Of a DNA stretch of 64,000 bases, positions 1 through 7,877 are shown piece after piece. The translations under genes were made by a program, and so were the position numbers. The stretch is from the NCBI RefSeq assembly GCF_026341815.1, contig NZ_JAPENX010000001.1:868001-932000 (forward strand), written 5' to 3'. The notes under the pieces were generated by a model. The model was given only the letters and a program-made list of their open reading frames with translations, ran no database searches and had not been told where the DNA came from. Position 1 is the stretch's first letter; every line of letters starts with the position of its first letter. Origin of the DNA: Streptomyces sp. NBC_00572. Its GTDB lineage: Bacteria; Actinomycetota; Actinomycetes; Streptomycetales; Streptomycetaceae.

Positions 1-869
1 AGGACGAGGTCCTCGGCGCGCCAGTCGGCGTCGGCGCGGCCCTCGGCGGAGAAGGTGACGACCGGAACGGTCGCCTCCCCGACCAGCCTGCGGCCGTACG
101 CGTCGTCGAGGTTGACCACGCCGAGGCGGCTGCGCTCGGGCGTGAAGAGCCCGGCCTTCGCCCGGAAGTAGTCGTCCATGTCGGAGTGGAACTCCATGTG
201 CTCCGGGCTGAGGTTGTTGAAGACGGCGACGTCGAAGACGCAGCCGTCGACCCGGCCGAGCACGAGGGCGTGGCTGGACACCTCCATGGCGACGGCGTCG
301 ACGCCGCGCTCGCGCATGACGGCGAAGAGCGCCTGGAGGTCGGTGGCCTCCGGGGTGGTGCGCTCCGACTTGATGCGCTCGTCGCCGATCCGCATCTCGA
401 CGGTGCCGACGAGCCCGGTGTGGTGTCCGGCGCCGCGCAGTCCGCCCTCGACGAGGTAGGCGGTGGTGGTCTTGCCGGAGGTGCCGGTGATGCCGATCTG
501 GAGGAGGTCGGCGCCGGGCCGTCCGTAGATCTCGGCGGCGAGTTCGCCCATCCGGCCGCGTGGGTTCTCGACGACCAGGACCGGCAGGCCGGTGGCGGCG
601 GCGCGCTCGGCCCCCGTCGGGTCGGTGAGGATCGCGGCGGCGCCGAGTCCGGCGGCCTGGGCGACGAAGTCGGCGCCGTGGAGGCGGGCGCCGGGCAGGG
701 CCGCGTACACGTCGCCGGGGCGCACGGCCCGGGAGTCGTGGGTGATGCCCGAGATCTCGGCGGCCTGGGGGGTGTCGACCCCCAGCTGCGCGGCCAGGTC
801 GCCCAGGGGTGTGGGGCGGGCCTGCTCCGGCCGGGGCGGGGCGTTTCGGTACTGATCAGCGTGTGGCAC
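1..869 (-). CDS. murE: UDP-N-acetylmuramoyl-tripeptide synthetase MurE, C-terminus cut off by window edge
   Basis: Cytoplasmic Mur ligase that adds the third amino acid to UDP-MurNAc-L-Ala-D-Glu; in Streptomyces that residue is LL-diaminopimelate by family knowledge. About 289 residues are visible. The Mur-ligase N-domain comes first (THDSR around residue 43), then the ATP-binding loop GITGTSGKTTT near residues 127-136, then the central-domain stretch TTPEATDL and the conserved EVSSHAL. I chose the GTG at 869 because it begins the conserved reading frame; no clear ribosome site precedes it, so it may be leaderless. It lies downstream of ftsI in the dcw cluster on the same strand, separated by 118 bases. 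The C-terminal domain lies beyond base 1. Confidence 0.95.
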   Translation of the reverse strand, partial: MPHADQYRNAPPRPEQARPTPLGDLAAQLGVDTPQAAEISGITHDSRAVRPGDVYAALPGARLHGADFVAQAAGLGAAAILTDPTGAERAAATGLPVLVVENPRGRMGELAAEIYGRPGADLLQIGITGTSGKTTTAYLVEGGLRGAGHHTGLVGTVEMRIGDERIKSERTTPEATDLQALFAVMRERGVDAVAMEVSSHALVLGRVDGCVFDVAVFNNLSPEHMEFHSDMDDYFRAKAGLFTPERSRLGVVNLDDAYGRRLVGEATVPVVTFSAEGRADADWRAEDLV

Positions 870-907
870 GGCGGTGAGCGTACCGGGCGCACCCTGTGGG
901 GGGCCAA
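870..907 (-). promoter_or_regulatory. Possible promoter for a leaderless murE transcript
   Basis: On the minus strand a TACGCT hexamer (882-877) ends 7 bases before the murE GTG, and TTGGCC (907-902) lies 19 bases further upstream. The murE start has no Shine-Dalgarno sequence, which fits transcription starting at or next to the start codon, a common arrangement in Streptomyces. The 19-base spacer is long, so this is tentative. Confidence 0.3.
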
Positions 908-987
908 AAGAGCCCGGGGCGTCGCCGGAGTTCGATTTCCGGTTCCCGGAATGGGGGGTGATCGTTGTCACTGGTGCTCCCGGAGGG

Positions 988-2970
988 TCACGGGGTGCCG
1001 TCGGCGAAGACCGGCAGTCGGGCGGGCGCGCTGCCCGTGGGGGCGACGTGGAGGGTCTTGAGGGCGAACTCCATGACCTTCTTGTAGATGGGGCCGCAGA
1101 TCTGGCCGCCGAAGTAGCTGCCCTTGGTGGGGTTCTGGATGGCGCAGTAGACGGTGATCTCCGGGTCGTCGGCGGGGGCGAATCCGGCGAAGGAGGCGGT
1201 GTAGCCCTTGTAGCGGCCGAGCTCGGGGTCGACGCGGTTGGCGGTGCCGGTCTTGCCGGCGACGCGGTAGCCGGGGATGGCGGCCTTGTTGCCGGTGCCC
1301 TCCCGGTCGTCGACGACGGACTCCAGCATCTGGGCGAGGGCCTTGGCGGTCTTGTCGCCGACGACCCGGGACTCCTTGGGCGTGGGGGCCGGGGCGAATC
1401 GCCCGTCCGGGCCCTTGGTGCCGCGGACCAGGGTCGGCTCGACGCGTACGCCTCCGTTGGCGATGGTCGAGTACACGGAGGCGGCCTGCAGGGCGCTGAC
1501 GGAGAGGCCCTGGCCGAAGGGGATCGTGTACTGCTGCGAGGTGGACCAGTTCTCCGGCTTGGCGAGGATGCCGGGGGTCTCGCCGGGGAAGTTCACGCCG
1601 GTGGGGCTGCCCATGCCGAACTTGCGCAGATAGCCGTGGAGGACCTTGTTCGCTTCGGCCTGGGTGGCACCGAGCTGGCCGGTGGCGAGGATGGTCCCGA
1701 TGTTGCTGGACTTGGCGAGGACGCCGTTGAGGGTCAGGTTCCAGGTCTTGTGGTCGATGTCGTCCTGGAAGAGCCGGTCGCCGCGGTGGAGCCGGTTGGG
1801 GACGGTGACATGGGTGTCGGGGGTCGCCTTGCCCTCCTCCAGGACGGCGGCCATGGACATGACCTTGCTGGTGGAACCGGGCTCGTAGGCGTCCTGGAGG
1901 GCCGCGTTGCCCATGGCGGCGGCGTTGGCGGCGGAGAGGTCGTTGGGGTCGAAGCCGGGGGCGTTGGCCATGGCGAGGACCTCGCCGGTCCTCGCGTTCT
2001 GCACGACGACGTAGCCCCGGTCGGCCTTGGACTTCTTCACCTGCTCGGTGATGGCCTGCTGGGCAGCCCACTGGATGTCCCGGTCGATGGTCAGCTCGAC
2101 GTCGGAGCCGGGGACGGCGGGGGTGCCCTGGGAGCCCGCGGTGGGCACCTGGCGGCCGCCGGACTGGGTGAAGCGGATCTTGCCGTCCTGGCCGGCGAGC
2201 GCCGGGTCGAGCATGGACTCCACACCGCCTGCGCCCTTGCCCTCGGCGTTGACGTAGCCCAGTATCCCGGCGGCGAGCTCGCCGTTCGGGTACACCCGCT
2301 TGGTGCTGGGCTCGCTGAGGATGCCGCCGAGGAGATTGACGCCGTTGCCGCCGGCGGAGCGCTGGGCCTTCTGCCCGTAGACCCGCCGGAGGTCCTTGAT
2401 CTGGTTCCAGACCTGCGGGGTCTGCTTACGGGCGAGGAGCGTGTACCGGGACTTGGGGGTACGAAGCTTCTTCGCGAGCTCCGCGGGCTCCTTGCCGAGG
2501 AGCGGGGCGAGGAGGGCGGCGGCCTGCTCGGGCGCGTCGGGGACCTTGGCCTCCTCGGGCGTGAAGAGCTGGGGGTCGGCCGTGATGTCGTACGCGTCGA
2601 CGCTGGCGGCGAGCGCGATGCCGTTGCGGTCGGTGATCTCGCCCCGCTCGGCGGAGAGCGTGTACTCCTGGAAGCGGTACTTGTCGGCCTTGGCCGCGTA
2701 CGCGCTGGCGTCGACGGCCTGGACCTGGAGCAGCCGCACCACGAAGGCCACCATGACCAGGGTCAGACCGAGCGAGACCAGGCGCAGCCGGGGCCGGGGG
2801 CTGCCGAGCCGGATGGTGCGGGGCTGCCGGGCCGGCGGCCTGGGCGCGGTCCGCTTCGCGGCCGGGCGCGGGGCGGGACGGGACGTGCGGGCCCCGGCGG
2901 AGACGGGCCGGGGGCGCGCGGGCCGGGCGGGTCCGGGGACGCGGCGGCGCGGGGGCTCCTTGGGGGGCAC
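988..2970 (-). CDS. ftsI: Division-specific peptidoglycan transpeptidase FtsI (class B PBP)
   Basis: Membrane-anchored D,D-transpeptidase that cross-links septal peptidoglycan. The 660-residue protein has a Pro/Arg/Ala-rich cytoplasmic N-terminus (about 1-60), one membrane segment (about 61-83), the class B PBP dimerisation region (from about 105) and a C-terminal transpeptidase domain. All three penicillin-binding motifs are present: S366-T-S-K369, S421-S-N423 and K573-T-G-T576. The GTG start at 2970 lies 7 bases past the ftsL stop and is preceded by GGCAGG. No PASTA domain is seen, unlike some actinobacterial PBPs. It is co-oriented with rsmH, ftsL and murE, the standard dcw order. Confidence 0.96.
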   Translation of the reverse strand: MPPKEPPRRRVPGPARPARPRPVSAGARTSRPAPRPAAKRTAPRPPARQPRTIRLGSPRPRLRLVSLGLTLVMVAFVVRLLQVQAVDASAYAAKADKYRFQEYTLSAERGEITDRNGIALAASVDAYDITADPQLFTPEEAKVPDAPEQAAALLAPLLGKEPAELAKKLRTPKSRYTLLARKQTPQVWNQIKDLRRVYGQKAQRSAGGNGVNLLGGILSEPSTKRVYPNGELAAGILGYVNAEGKGAGGVESMLDPALAGQDGKIRFTQSGGRQVPTAGSQGTPAVPGSDVELTIDRDIQWAAQQAITEQVKKSKADRGYVVVQNARTGEVLAMANAPGFDPNDLSAANAAAMGNAALQDAYEPGSTSKVMSMAAVLEEGKATPDTHVTVPNRLHRGDRLFQDDIDHKTWNLTLNGVLAKSSNIGTILATGQLGATQAEANKVLHGYLRKFGMGSPTGVNFPGETPGILAKPENWSTSQQYTIPFGQGLSVSALQAASVYSTIANGGVRVEPTLVRGTKGPDGRFAPAPTPKESRVVGDKTAKALAQMLESVVDDREGTGNKAAIPGYRVAGKTGTANRVDPELGRYKGYTASFAGFAPADDPEITVYCAIQNPTKGSYFGGQICGPIYKKVMEFALKTLHVAPTGSAPARLPVFADGTP

Positions 2971-2977
2971 TTGCGGG

Positions 2978-3526
2978 TCACCTGCCGGAGTTCGTCGGGG
3001 TGGGTGGCGGTGCGGGTGCGCGTGCGGGCGCTGTCTGTGCGGGAGCGGTGGTGCCCGCGCCGGTGGTCGTCCCCGGCTTCGGGGTGCCGGTGGCGGCGGG
3101 CGGCGTGGGCTTCTCGCTCGGCGTGGGCTTCCGGCTCGGCGCCGGGGTGGGCTTCGGGGCGACCGCCTCCGAGGGCTCGCCGAGCACCTTGCCTTCCGGG
3201 CCCAGGAAGGCCGGGCTGCCGCCGGGGATCATGCCGAGCTCACGGGCCCGCCGCTCCAGGGCGTCGGGGGCCGCGTAGTCGTCGACGTCCCGCTGGAGCG
3301 CCTGCTCCTCGTCGGTGAGCTCGGTGGTCCTGTCCTTGAGCTCGTTGAGCTGGAAGGAGCCCTGGTTGAGGGCCGAGTTCAGCAGGAGCAGGCTGATCAG
3401 ACCGCCGCCGAGCAGCACGACGACCAGCAGGACGAAGGGGGTGCGGGCGGCCGAGCTGGGCCCCGACGGCATCAGCCGTCCGAGCCGCGCGGCCCGCCCT
3501 TTGAGCGGCCCCTTCGCCGTGCTCAC
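2978..3526 (-). CDS. ftsL: Cell division protein FtsL (septum formation)
   Basis: Small bitopic division protein expected to join the FtsL-FtsB-type complex that activates FtsW/FtsI. The 182 residues comprise a basic N-terminus, one membrane helix at about 30-50 (rich in V, L and G), a short heptad-like extracellular segment (about 52-95, ending [10 protein letters not shown]) and a long Pro/Thr/Ala-rich tail after residue 110, unusual in length but low in complexity. The GTG start overlaps the rsmH stop by four bases (GTGA), indicating translational coupling. Identification rests on size, topology and position between rsmH and ftsI; sequence conservation in this family is weak. Confidence 0.88.
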   Translation of the reverse strand: MSTAKGPLKGRAARLGRLMPSGPSSAARTPFVLLVVVLLGGGLISLLLLNSALNQGSFQLNELKDRTTELTDEEQALQRDVDDYAAPDALERRARELGMIPGGSPAFLGPEGKVLGEPSEAVAPKPTPAPSRKPTPSEKPTPPAATGTPKPGTTTGAGTTAPAQTAPARAPAPPPTPTNSGR

Positions 3527-4479
3527 AGGACGTCTTCCCGGATCCGCTCGGCGCCCCGGAGCCGGGCCGGGGCGGCGCGCCGGTTCTCGGCGACCTCCTC
3601 CTCGGTGGGCAGCTCGGCACCGCGGGTGAGGAGCTTCAGGCGGGGCTGGTACTTCTCGGGGACGACCGGCAGGCCGGGCGGGGCGGTGGTGGCCGCGCCG
3701 GCCGCGAAGACCTGCTTGACGATGCGGTCCTCCAGGGACTGGTACGAGAGGACCGCGACCCGTCCGCCGACGGCGAGGGCCTTCACGGCCGCAGGGATCG
3801 CCTTCTCGACGCTGTCGAGCTCGCGGTTGACCTCGATGCGCAGGGCCTGGAAGGTGCGCTTGGCCGGGTTGCCGCCGGTGCGCTTGGCGGCCTGCGGCAG
3901 GGCGTCGCGGATGAGCTCGACGAGCCGCGCGCTGTTGCTGAACGGCTCCTTGTCGCGCTCACGCACGATCGCGGAGACGATCCGCTTGGCCTGCTTCTCC
4001 TCGCCGTACGCGCGGAGGATGCGGACCAGCTCGCCGGGCGCGTAGGTGTTGAGGACCTCGGCCGCGCTGATGCCGGTCGTCTGGTCCATGCGCATGTCGA
4101 GCGGGGCGTCCTGCGCGTAGGCGAAGCCGCGGTCGGCCTCGTCCAGTTGCATGGAGGAGACGCCCAGGTCGAAGAGGACGCCGTCGACCGTGGGGAGGCC
4201 GAGCCGGTCGAGGACCTCGGGCAGCTCGTCGTACACGGCGTGGACGAGGGTGGCGCGCTCCCCGTACGGGGCGAGCCGCTCGCCGGAGAGCCGCAGGGCC
4301 TCCTTGTCACGGTCGAGGGCGACGAGCCGCGCCTCGGGGAACCGCTGCAGGAGTGCCTCGCTGTGGCCGCCGAGGCCCAGGGTGCAGTCGACGACGACCG
4401 CGCCGGGGCGCTCCAGGGCGGGGGCCAACATGTCCAGGCACCGCTGGAGCATGACCGGGACGTGTCGGTCGTTGCTCAA
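3523..4479 (-). CDS. rsmH: 16S rRNA (cytosine1402-N4)-methyltransferase RsmH (MraW)
   Basis: Methylates N4 of C1402 in the 16S rRNA decoding centre using S-adenosylmethionine. The 318-residue protein opens with the family hallmark [13 protein letters not shown], then the SAM-binding loop [10 protein letters not shown] (about 31-40), [14 protein letters not shown] and the C-terminal [12 protein letters not shown]. The start is a TTG at 4479, with GAGAGGG about 5 bases upstream on the minus strand. It is the first gene of the visible dcw segment; no mraZ-like gene lies upstream, where the next gene is a divergent carbonic anhydrase. Confidence 0.96.
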   Translation of the reverse strand: MSNDRHVPVMLQRCLDMLAPALERPGAVVVDCTLGLGGHSEALLQRFPEARLVALDRDKEALRLSGERLAPYGERATLVHAVYDELPEVLDRLGLPTVDGVLFDLGVSSMQLDEADRGFAYAQDAPLDMRMDQTTGISAAEVLNTYAPGELVRILRAYGEEKQAKRIVSAIVRERDKEPFSNSARLVELIRDALPQAAKRTGGNPAKRTFQALRIEVNRELDSVEKAIPAAVKALAVGGRVAVLSYQSLEDRIVKQVFAAGAATTAPPGLPVVPEKYQPRLKLLTRGAELPTEEEVAENRRAAPARLRGAERIREDVL

Positions 4480-4598
4480 TGCGCCCTCTCAGATCCGGCG
4501 CGGAGGTACGGGCGAGCGGGAAGGAGGCCGAGCCGTAGGTACCGCCGCACACACGGGGGGGAGAAACCGCGGAAAGTCGCTCGTTGTCTCCGTGAACT

Positions 4599-4633
4599 TC
4601 GCGTCACTTTAGTCCACGGGACCCGCCGGTCAA
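4599..4633 (-). promoter_or_regulatory. Candidate vegetative promoter for the rsmH-ftsL-ftsI operon
   Basis: Minus-strand hexamers TTGACC (4633-4628) and TAAAGT (4611-4606) are separated by 16 bases, close to the Streptomyces HrdB-type consensus. Transcription would start near 4599 and leave a leader of about 120 bases before the rsmH TTG. Confidence 0.55.
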
Positions 4634-4719
4634 TCAACCGGCTGGCGCGTCGCACGGCGCCGGACACCCTGCCGGACATTCCGGACAGGTCACCCGTTCG
4701 GGGCGGGGTCGCCCGGGCC

Positions 4720-4735
4720 TGTGGGTTAGCTCACA
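4720..4735. promoter_or_regulatory. CRP-like inverted repeat in the rsmH / carbonic anhydrase intergenic region
   Basis: TGTGG-N6-TCACA differs from the classical TGTGA-N6-TCACA CRP half-site pair by one base. It lies 74 bases upstream of the carbonic anhydrase start and about 87 bases behind the rsmH -35 element. Streptomyces encode a Crp homologue recognising GTG...CAC repeats; whether this site is bound is inference. Confidence 0.35.
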
Positions 4736-4808
4736 ACAAGGCTCATTGAGGTTCTTTGTCCCCTCTCACAGCAGGCCCGGAAGGCCTGTGCCCGTTAACG
4801 TCGGAACC

Positions 4809-5360
4809 ATGTCGACCTCCGCGCACCCCTCTGCCGACGTCATACGCACCGGCGGCACGGTCACCGACCGTCTCGTCGAGGCCAACGCACGTTACGCCGC
4901 CGATTTCACCGACCCGGGAATGGACGCGCGGCCCGTGCTGCGGGTCGCCGTCGTCGCCTGTATGGACGCCCGTCTCGACCTGCACTCGGCGCTCGGTCTC
5001 GAGCTCGGCGACTGCCACACGATCCGCAACGCGGGCGGCGTGGTCACCGACGACGTGATCCGGTCGCTCACCATCAGCCAGCGCGCCCTCGGCACCCGCA
5101 GCGTGATGCTGGTGCACCACACCGGCTGTGGCCTGGAATCGCTGACCGAGGACTTCCGGCACGAGCTGGAGGACGAGGTCGGCCAGCGCCCGGCCTGGGC
5201 GGTCGAGGCCTTCCGTGACGTCGACCAGGACGTACGGCAGTCGATGCAGCGGGTGCGGACCTCCCCCTTCCTGCTGCACGCCGACGACGTCCGGGGCTTC
5301 GTCTTCGACGTGACCACCGGCCTGCTGCGCGAGATCGACCCCGCTACCGACCCGGCTTAA
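4809..5360 (+). CDS. Beta-class carbonic anhydrase
   Basis: Zinc enzyme that interconverts CO2 and bicarbonate in the cytoplasm. The 183-residue protein has the beta-class ligand set: Cys51 in ACMDARLD (with Asp53) and the pair His104/Cys107 in HHTGCG. The length and the short C-terminus match the small actinobacterial type resembling mycobacterial Rv1284. I chose the ATG at 4809; an in-frame upstream start at 4746 would add 21 unrelated residues. It is transcribed divergently from the dcw genes, with a CRP-like repeat between them, and stands alone before the MoxR operon. Confidence 0.9.
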   Translation: MSTSAHPSADVIRTGGTVTDRLVEANARYAADFTDPGMDARPVLRVAVVACMDARLDLHSALGLELGDCHTIRNAGGVVTDDVIRSLTISQRALGTRSVMLVHHTGCGLESLTEDFRHELEDEVGQRPAWAVEAFRDVDQDVRQSMQRVRTSPFLLHADDVRGFVFDVTTGLLREIDPATDPA

Positions 5361-5505
5361 ACACCCAAAGCCCGGCATTTCCCTCGCACTTGTCAGCAGG
5401 CAAGTGACACGACCCGGCCATGCGAACAAGAATGCTCGGATGCGACACCCCCCGAAGATCCCACGGGGGCAGGTGTCCGTGTTCCGGAAGGCCGAGGAGG
5501 GCCGG

Positions 5506-6522
5506 GTGACGACCTATGACGATCGAGCGAGCCTCACTGATCTGACCACCACTGTGGAGAGAGTCCGCAGATCGGTGGAGAGTGTGATCGAGGGCAAGCC
5601 CGAGGTCGTACGGCTTTCGCTGACCGTGCTGCTCGCCGAGGGACATCTCCTCATCGAGGATGTCCCCGGCGTCGGCAAGACCATGCTGGCCAAGACACTG
5701 GCCCGGTCCATCGACTGTTCGGTGCGCCGTATCCAGTTCACTCCCGACCTGCTGCCCTCGGACGTCACGGGCGTGTCGATCTTCGACCAGCAGCGCCGGG
5801 ACTTCGAGTTCAAGCCGGGCGCGATCTTCGCGCAGATCGTGATCGGCGACGAGATCAACCGCGCCTCGCCGAAGACCCAGTCCGCGCTCCTGGAGTCCAT
5901 GGAGGAGCGTCAGGTCACCGTCGACGGCCAGACCTACGAGCTGCCCAGCCCGTTCATGGTCGTCGCCACGCAGAACCCGGTCGAGATGGAGGGCACCTAC
6001 CCGCTGCCGGAGGCCCAGCGCGACCGCTTCATGGCCCGCGTCTCCATCGGCTACCCGAGCGCCGAGGCAGAGCTCCAGATGCTCGACGTGCACGGCTCGG
6101 TCTCCCCGCTGGACGACCTCCAACCGGTCGCCCACGCCCACGACATCATGAAGCTGATCGAGGCCGTGCGCGCGGTCCACGTCGCCGACGCCGTACGCCG
6201 CTACGCGGTCGAGATCGTCTCCGCCACCCGCACCCACGCCGACCTGCGGCTCGGCGCCTCCCCGCGGGCCACCCTCCACCTGCTGCGGGCCGCCAAGGCC
6301 TCCGCCGCGCTCAGCGGCCGCGAGTACGTGCTGCCCGACGACCTCCAGGCCCTCGCCGCGCCCGTCCTCGCCCACCGGCTGCTGCCGACGGCGCAGGCCC
6401 AGCTGAACCGCCGGACCGCCGAGCAGGTCGTGCAGGACATCCTGCAGCGCACCCCCGTCCCGGCCGCGGCCCCGCCCGCCGGACCGCTCTACGGCCAGCA
6501 GCCCGGCGCCCGGCGGCTGTGA
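5506..6522 (+). CDS. MoxR-family AAA+ ATPase
   Basis: Cytoplasmic AAA+ chaperone-like ATPase; MoxR proteins are thought to help mature or activate partner protein complexes, often together with DUF58 proteins. The 338 residues show Walker A GVGKT (55-59), Walker B IVIGDEIN with Asp115-Glu116, and sensor 1 VVATQNP. The GTG at 5506 has a strong GAGGAGG ribosome site 5 bases upstream; an in-frame ATG at 5404 would add 34 residues outside the usual family start. Its stop overlaps the ATG of the DUF58 gene (TGATG), and the next junction also overlaps, so three genes form a tightly coupled operon. Confidence 0.92.
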   Translation: MTTYDDRASLTDLTTTVERVRRSVESVIEGKPEVVRLSLTVLLAEGHLLIEDVPGVGKTMLAKTLARSIDCSVRRIQFTPDLLPSDVTGVSIFDQQRRDFEFKPGAIFAQIVIGDEINRASPKTQSALLESMEERQVTVDGQTYELPSPFMVVATQNPVEMEGTYPLPEAQRDRFMARVSIGYPSAEAELQMLDVHGSVSPLDDLQPVAHAHDIMKLIEAVRAVHVADAVRRYAVEIVSATRTHADLRLGASPRATLHLLRAAKASAALSGREYVLPDDLQALAAPVLAHRLLPTAQAQLNRRTAEQVVQDILQRTPVPAAAPPAGPLYGQQPGARRL

Positions 6523-7877
6523 TGACTACCGCTGCCGTGCCGGACGGACAGCGGGGTGACGACGACGACCGGGGCGGTCTGCGGGCCGCCTTCGGCGGTC
6601 TCACCACCCGTGGCCGTTCCTTCCTCGCCGCCGGCGTGGCCGCCGCCGTCTGCGCGTACGTCCTCGGCCAGGCCGATCTGCTGCGCGTCGGGCTGCTGCT
6701 CGCCACCCTGCCGGTGATCTGCGTCCTCGTGCTGCACCGCACCCGCTACCGGGTCGCGGCCTCCCGCCGGCTCTCCCCCCAGCGGGTGGAGGCGGGCGCC
6801 GAGGCCCGGGTCCAGCTGCGCATGGAGAACGTCTCCAAGCTCCCCACCGGGCTGCTGATGCTGCAGGACCACGTGCCGTACATGCTGGGCCCCCGCCCCC
6901 GTTTCGTCCTCGACCGGGTCGAGGCCGGCGGGCGGCGCGAGGTGTCCTACCGGGTCCGCTCCGACCTGCGCGGCCGCTTCCCGCTCGGCCCGCTCCAGCT
7001 GCGGCTCAACGACCCCTTCGGGATGTGCGAGCTGACCCGCTCCTTCAGCGCGTACGACACCCTCACCGTCATTCCGAGGACCGAGGCACTGCCTCCGGTG
7101 AAGCTCTTCGGCGAGGCCTCGGGGTACGGCGACGGACAGCAGCGCTCGCTCGCCCTCGCCGGCGACGACGACATCATCCCGCGCGCCTACCGGCACGGTG
7201 ACGACCTGCGCCGGGTGCACTGGCGCTCCACCGCCCGCTACGGCGAGCTGATGGTCCGCCGCGAGGAGCAGCCGCAGCGGGCCCGCTGCACCGTCCTCCT
7301 CGACACCCGCCGGATCGCCTACCAGGGCTCCGGCCCCGACTCCGCGTTCGAGTGGGCGGTCTCCGGCGCCGCCTCCGCCCTGATCCACATGCTGGAGCGC
7401 GGCTACGCGGTCCGGCTGGTCACCGACACCGGCAGCGCGGTGCCCGGCGAGGGCGCCGAGGGCTTCGCCGGCTCGGCCCAGGACTCGGCCGAATCGGCCG
7501 GTCTGATGATGGACACCCTCGCGGTCGTCGACCACTCCGAGGGCGGCGGTCTCTCCCGCGCCTCCGACACGCTGCGCGGCGGCGGCGAAGGGCTGCTCAT
7601 CGCCTTCGTCGGCGACCTCGACGAGGAGCAGGCGGCCCTCACCGCCCGGATGCGGGGCCGAGCCGGCGCGGCCGTCGCCTTCGTCCTGGACTCCGGGACC
7701 TGGCTGACCGGCGGCGCGGTCGCCGGGGCCGTCGAGGAGCGGGTGCGGCAGCTGCGCGAGGCGGGCTGGACGGCACTGGCCGTCGCCCCCTCGGCCAAGC
7801 TCGCCGACCTGTGGCAGCAGGCGGCCGGAGTCCGCGCGGAGTCCGCCGCCGCCGACACCTACGGAGGATGGTCATGA
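6522..7877 (+). CDS. DUF58 domain membrane protein
   Basis: Partner of MoxR in the widespread MoxR-DUF58-transglutaminase arrangement; the exact role is unknown. The 451-residue protein has two adjacent hydrophobic segments near the N-terminus (roughly residues 28-67, starting FLAAGVAAAVCAYVLG), a beta-rich middle (VEAGAEARVQLRMENVS) and the DUF58 signature DDLRRVHWRSTAR around residues 226-240. The start is the ATG at 6522 that overlaps the moxR stop; the GTG one codon earlier is less likely. Its own stop overlaps the next gene's ATG (ATGA). Confidence 0.9.
   Translation: MTTAAVPDGQRGDDDDRGGLRAAFGGLTTRGRSFLAAGVAAAVCAYVLGQADLLRVGLLLATLPVICVLVLHRTRYRVAASRRLSPQRVEAGAEARVQLRMENVSKLPTGLLMLQDHVPYMLGPRPRFVLDRVEAGGRREVSYRVRSDLRGRFPLGPLQLRLNDPFGMCELTRSFSAYDTLTVIPRTEALPPVKLFGEASGYGDGQQRSLALAGDDDIIPRAYRHGDDLRRVHWRSTARYGELMVRREEQPQRARCTVLLDTRRIAYQGSGPDSAFEWAVSGAASALIHMLERGYAVRLVTDTGSAVPGEGAEGFAGSAQDSAESAGLMMDTLAVVDHSEGGGLSRASDTLRGGGEGLLIAFVGDLDEEQAALTARMRGRAGAAVAFVLDSGTWLTGGAVAGAVEERVRQLREAGWTALAVAPSAKLADLWQQAAGVRAESAAADTYGGWS

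Noticed and set aside
874..3318. Long plus-strand open frame of 814 codons across the ftsI region
   Set aside because: Antisense shadow of ftsI and ftsL, whose catalytic motifs are intact on the other strand; the translation is Gly/Val/Asp-rich with no recognisable domain.
5387..5409. Inverted repeat CACTTG-N8-CAAGTG before the MoxR operon
   Set aside because: Six-base arms only, with several alternative pairings; could be a weak terminator of the carbonic anhydrase gene. Not strong enough to list as a feature.
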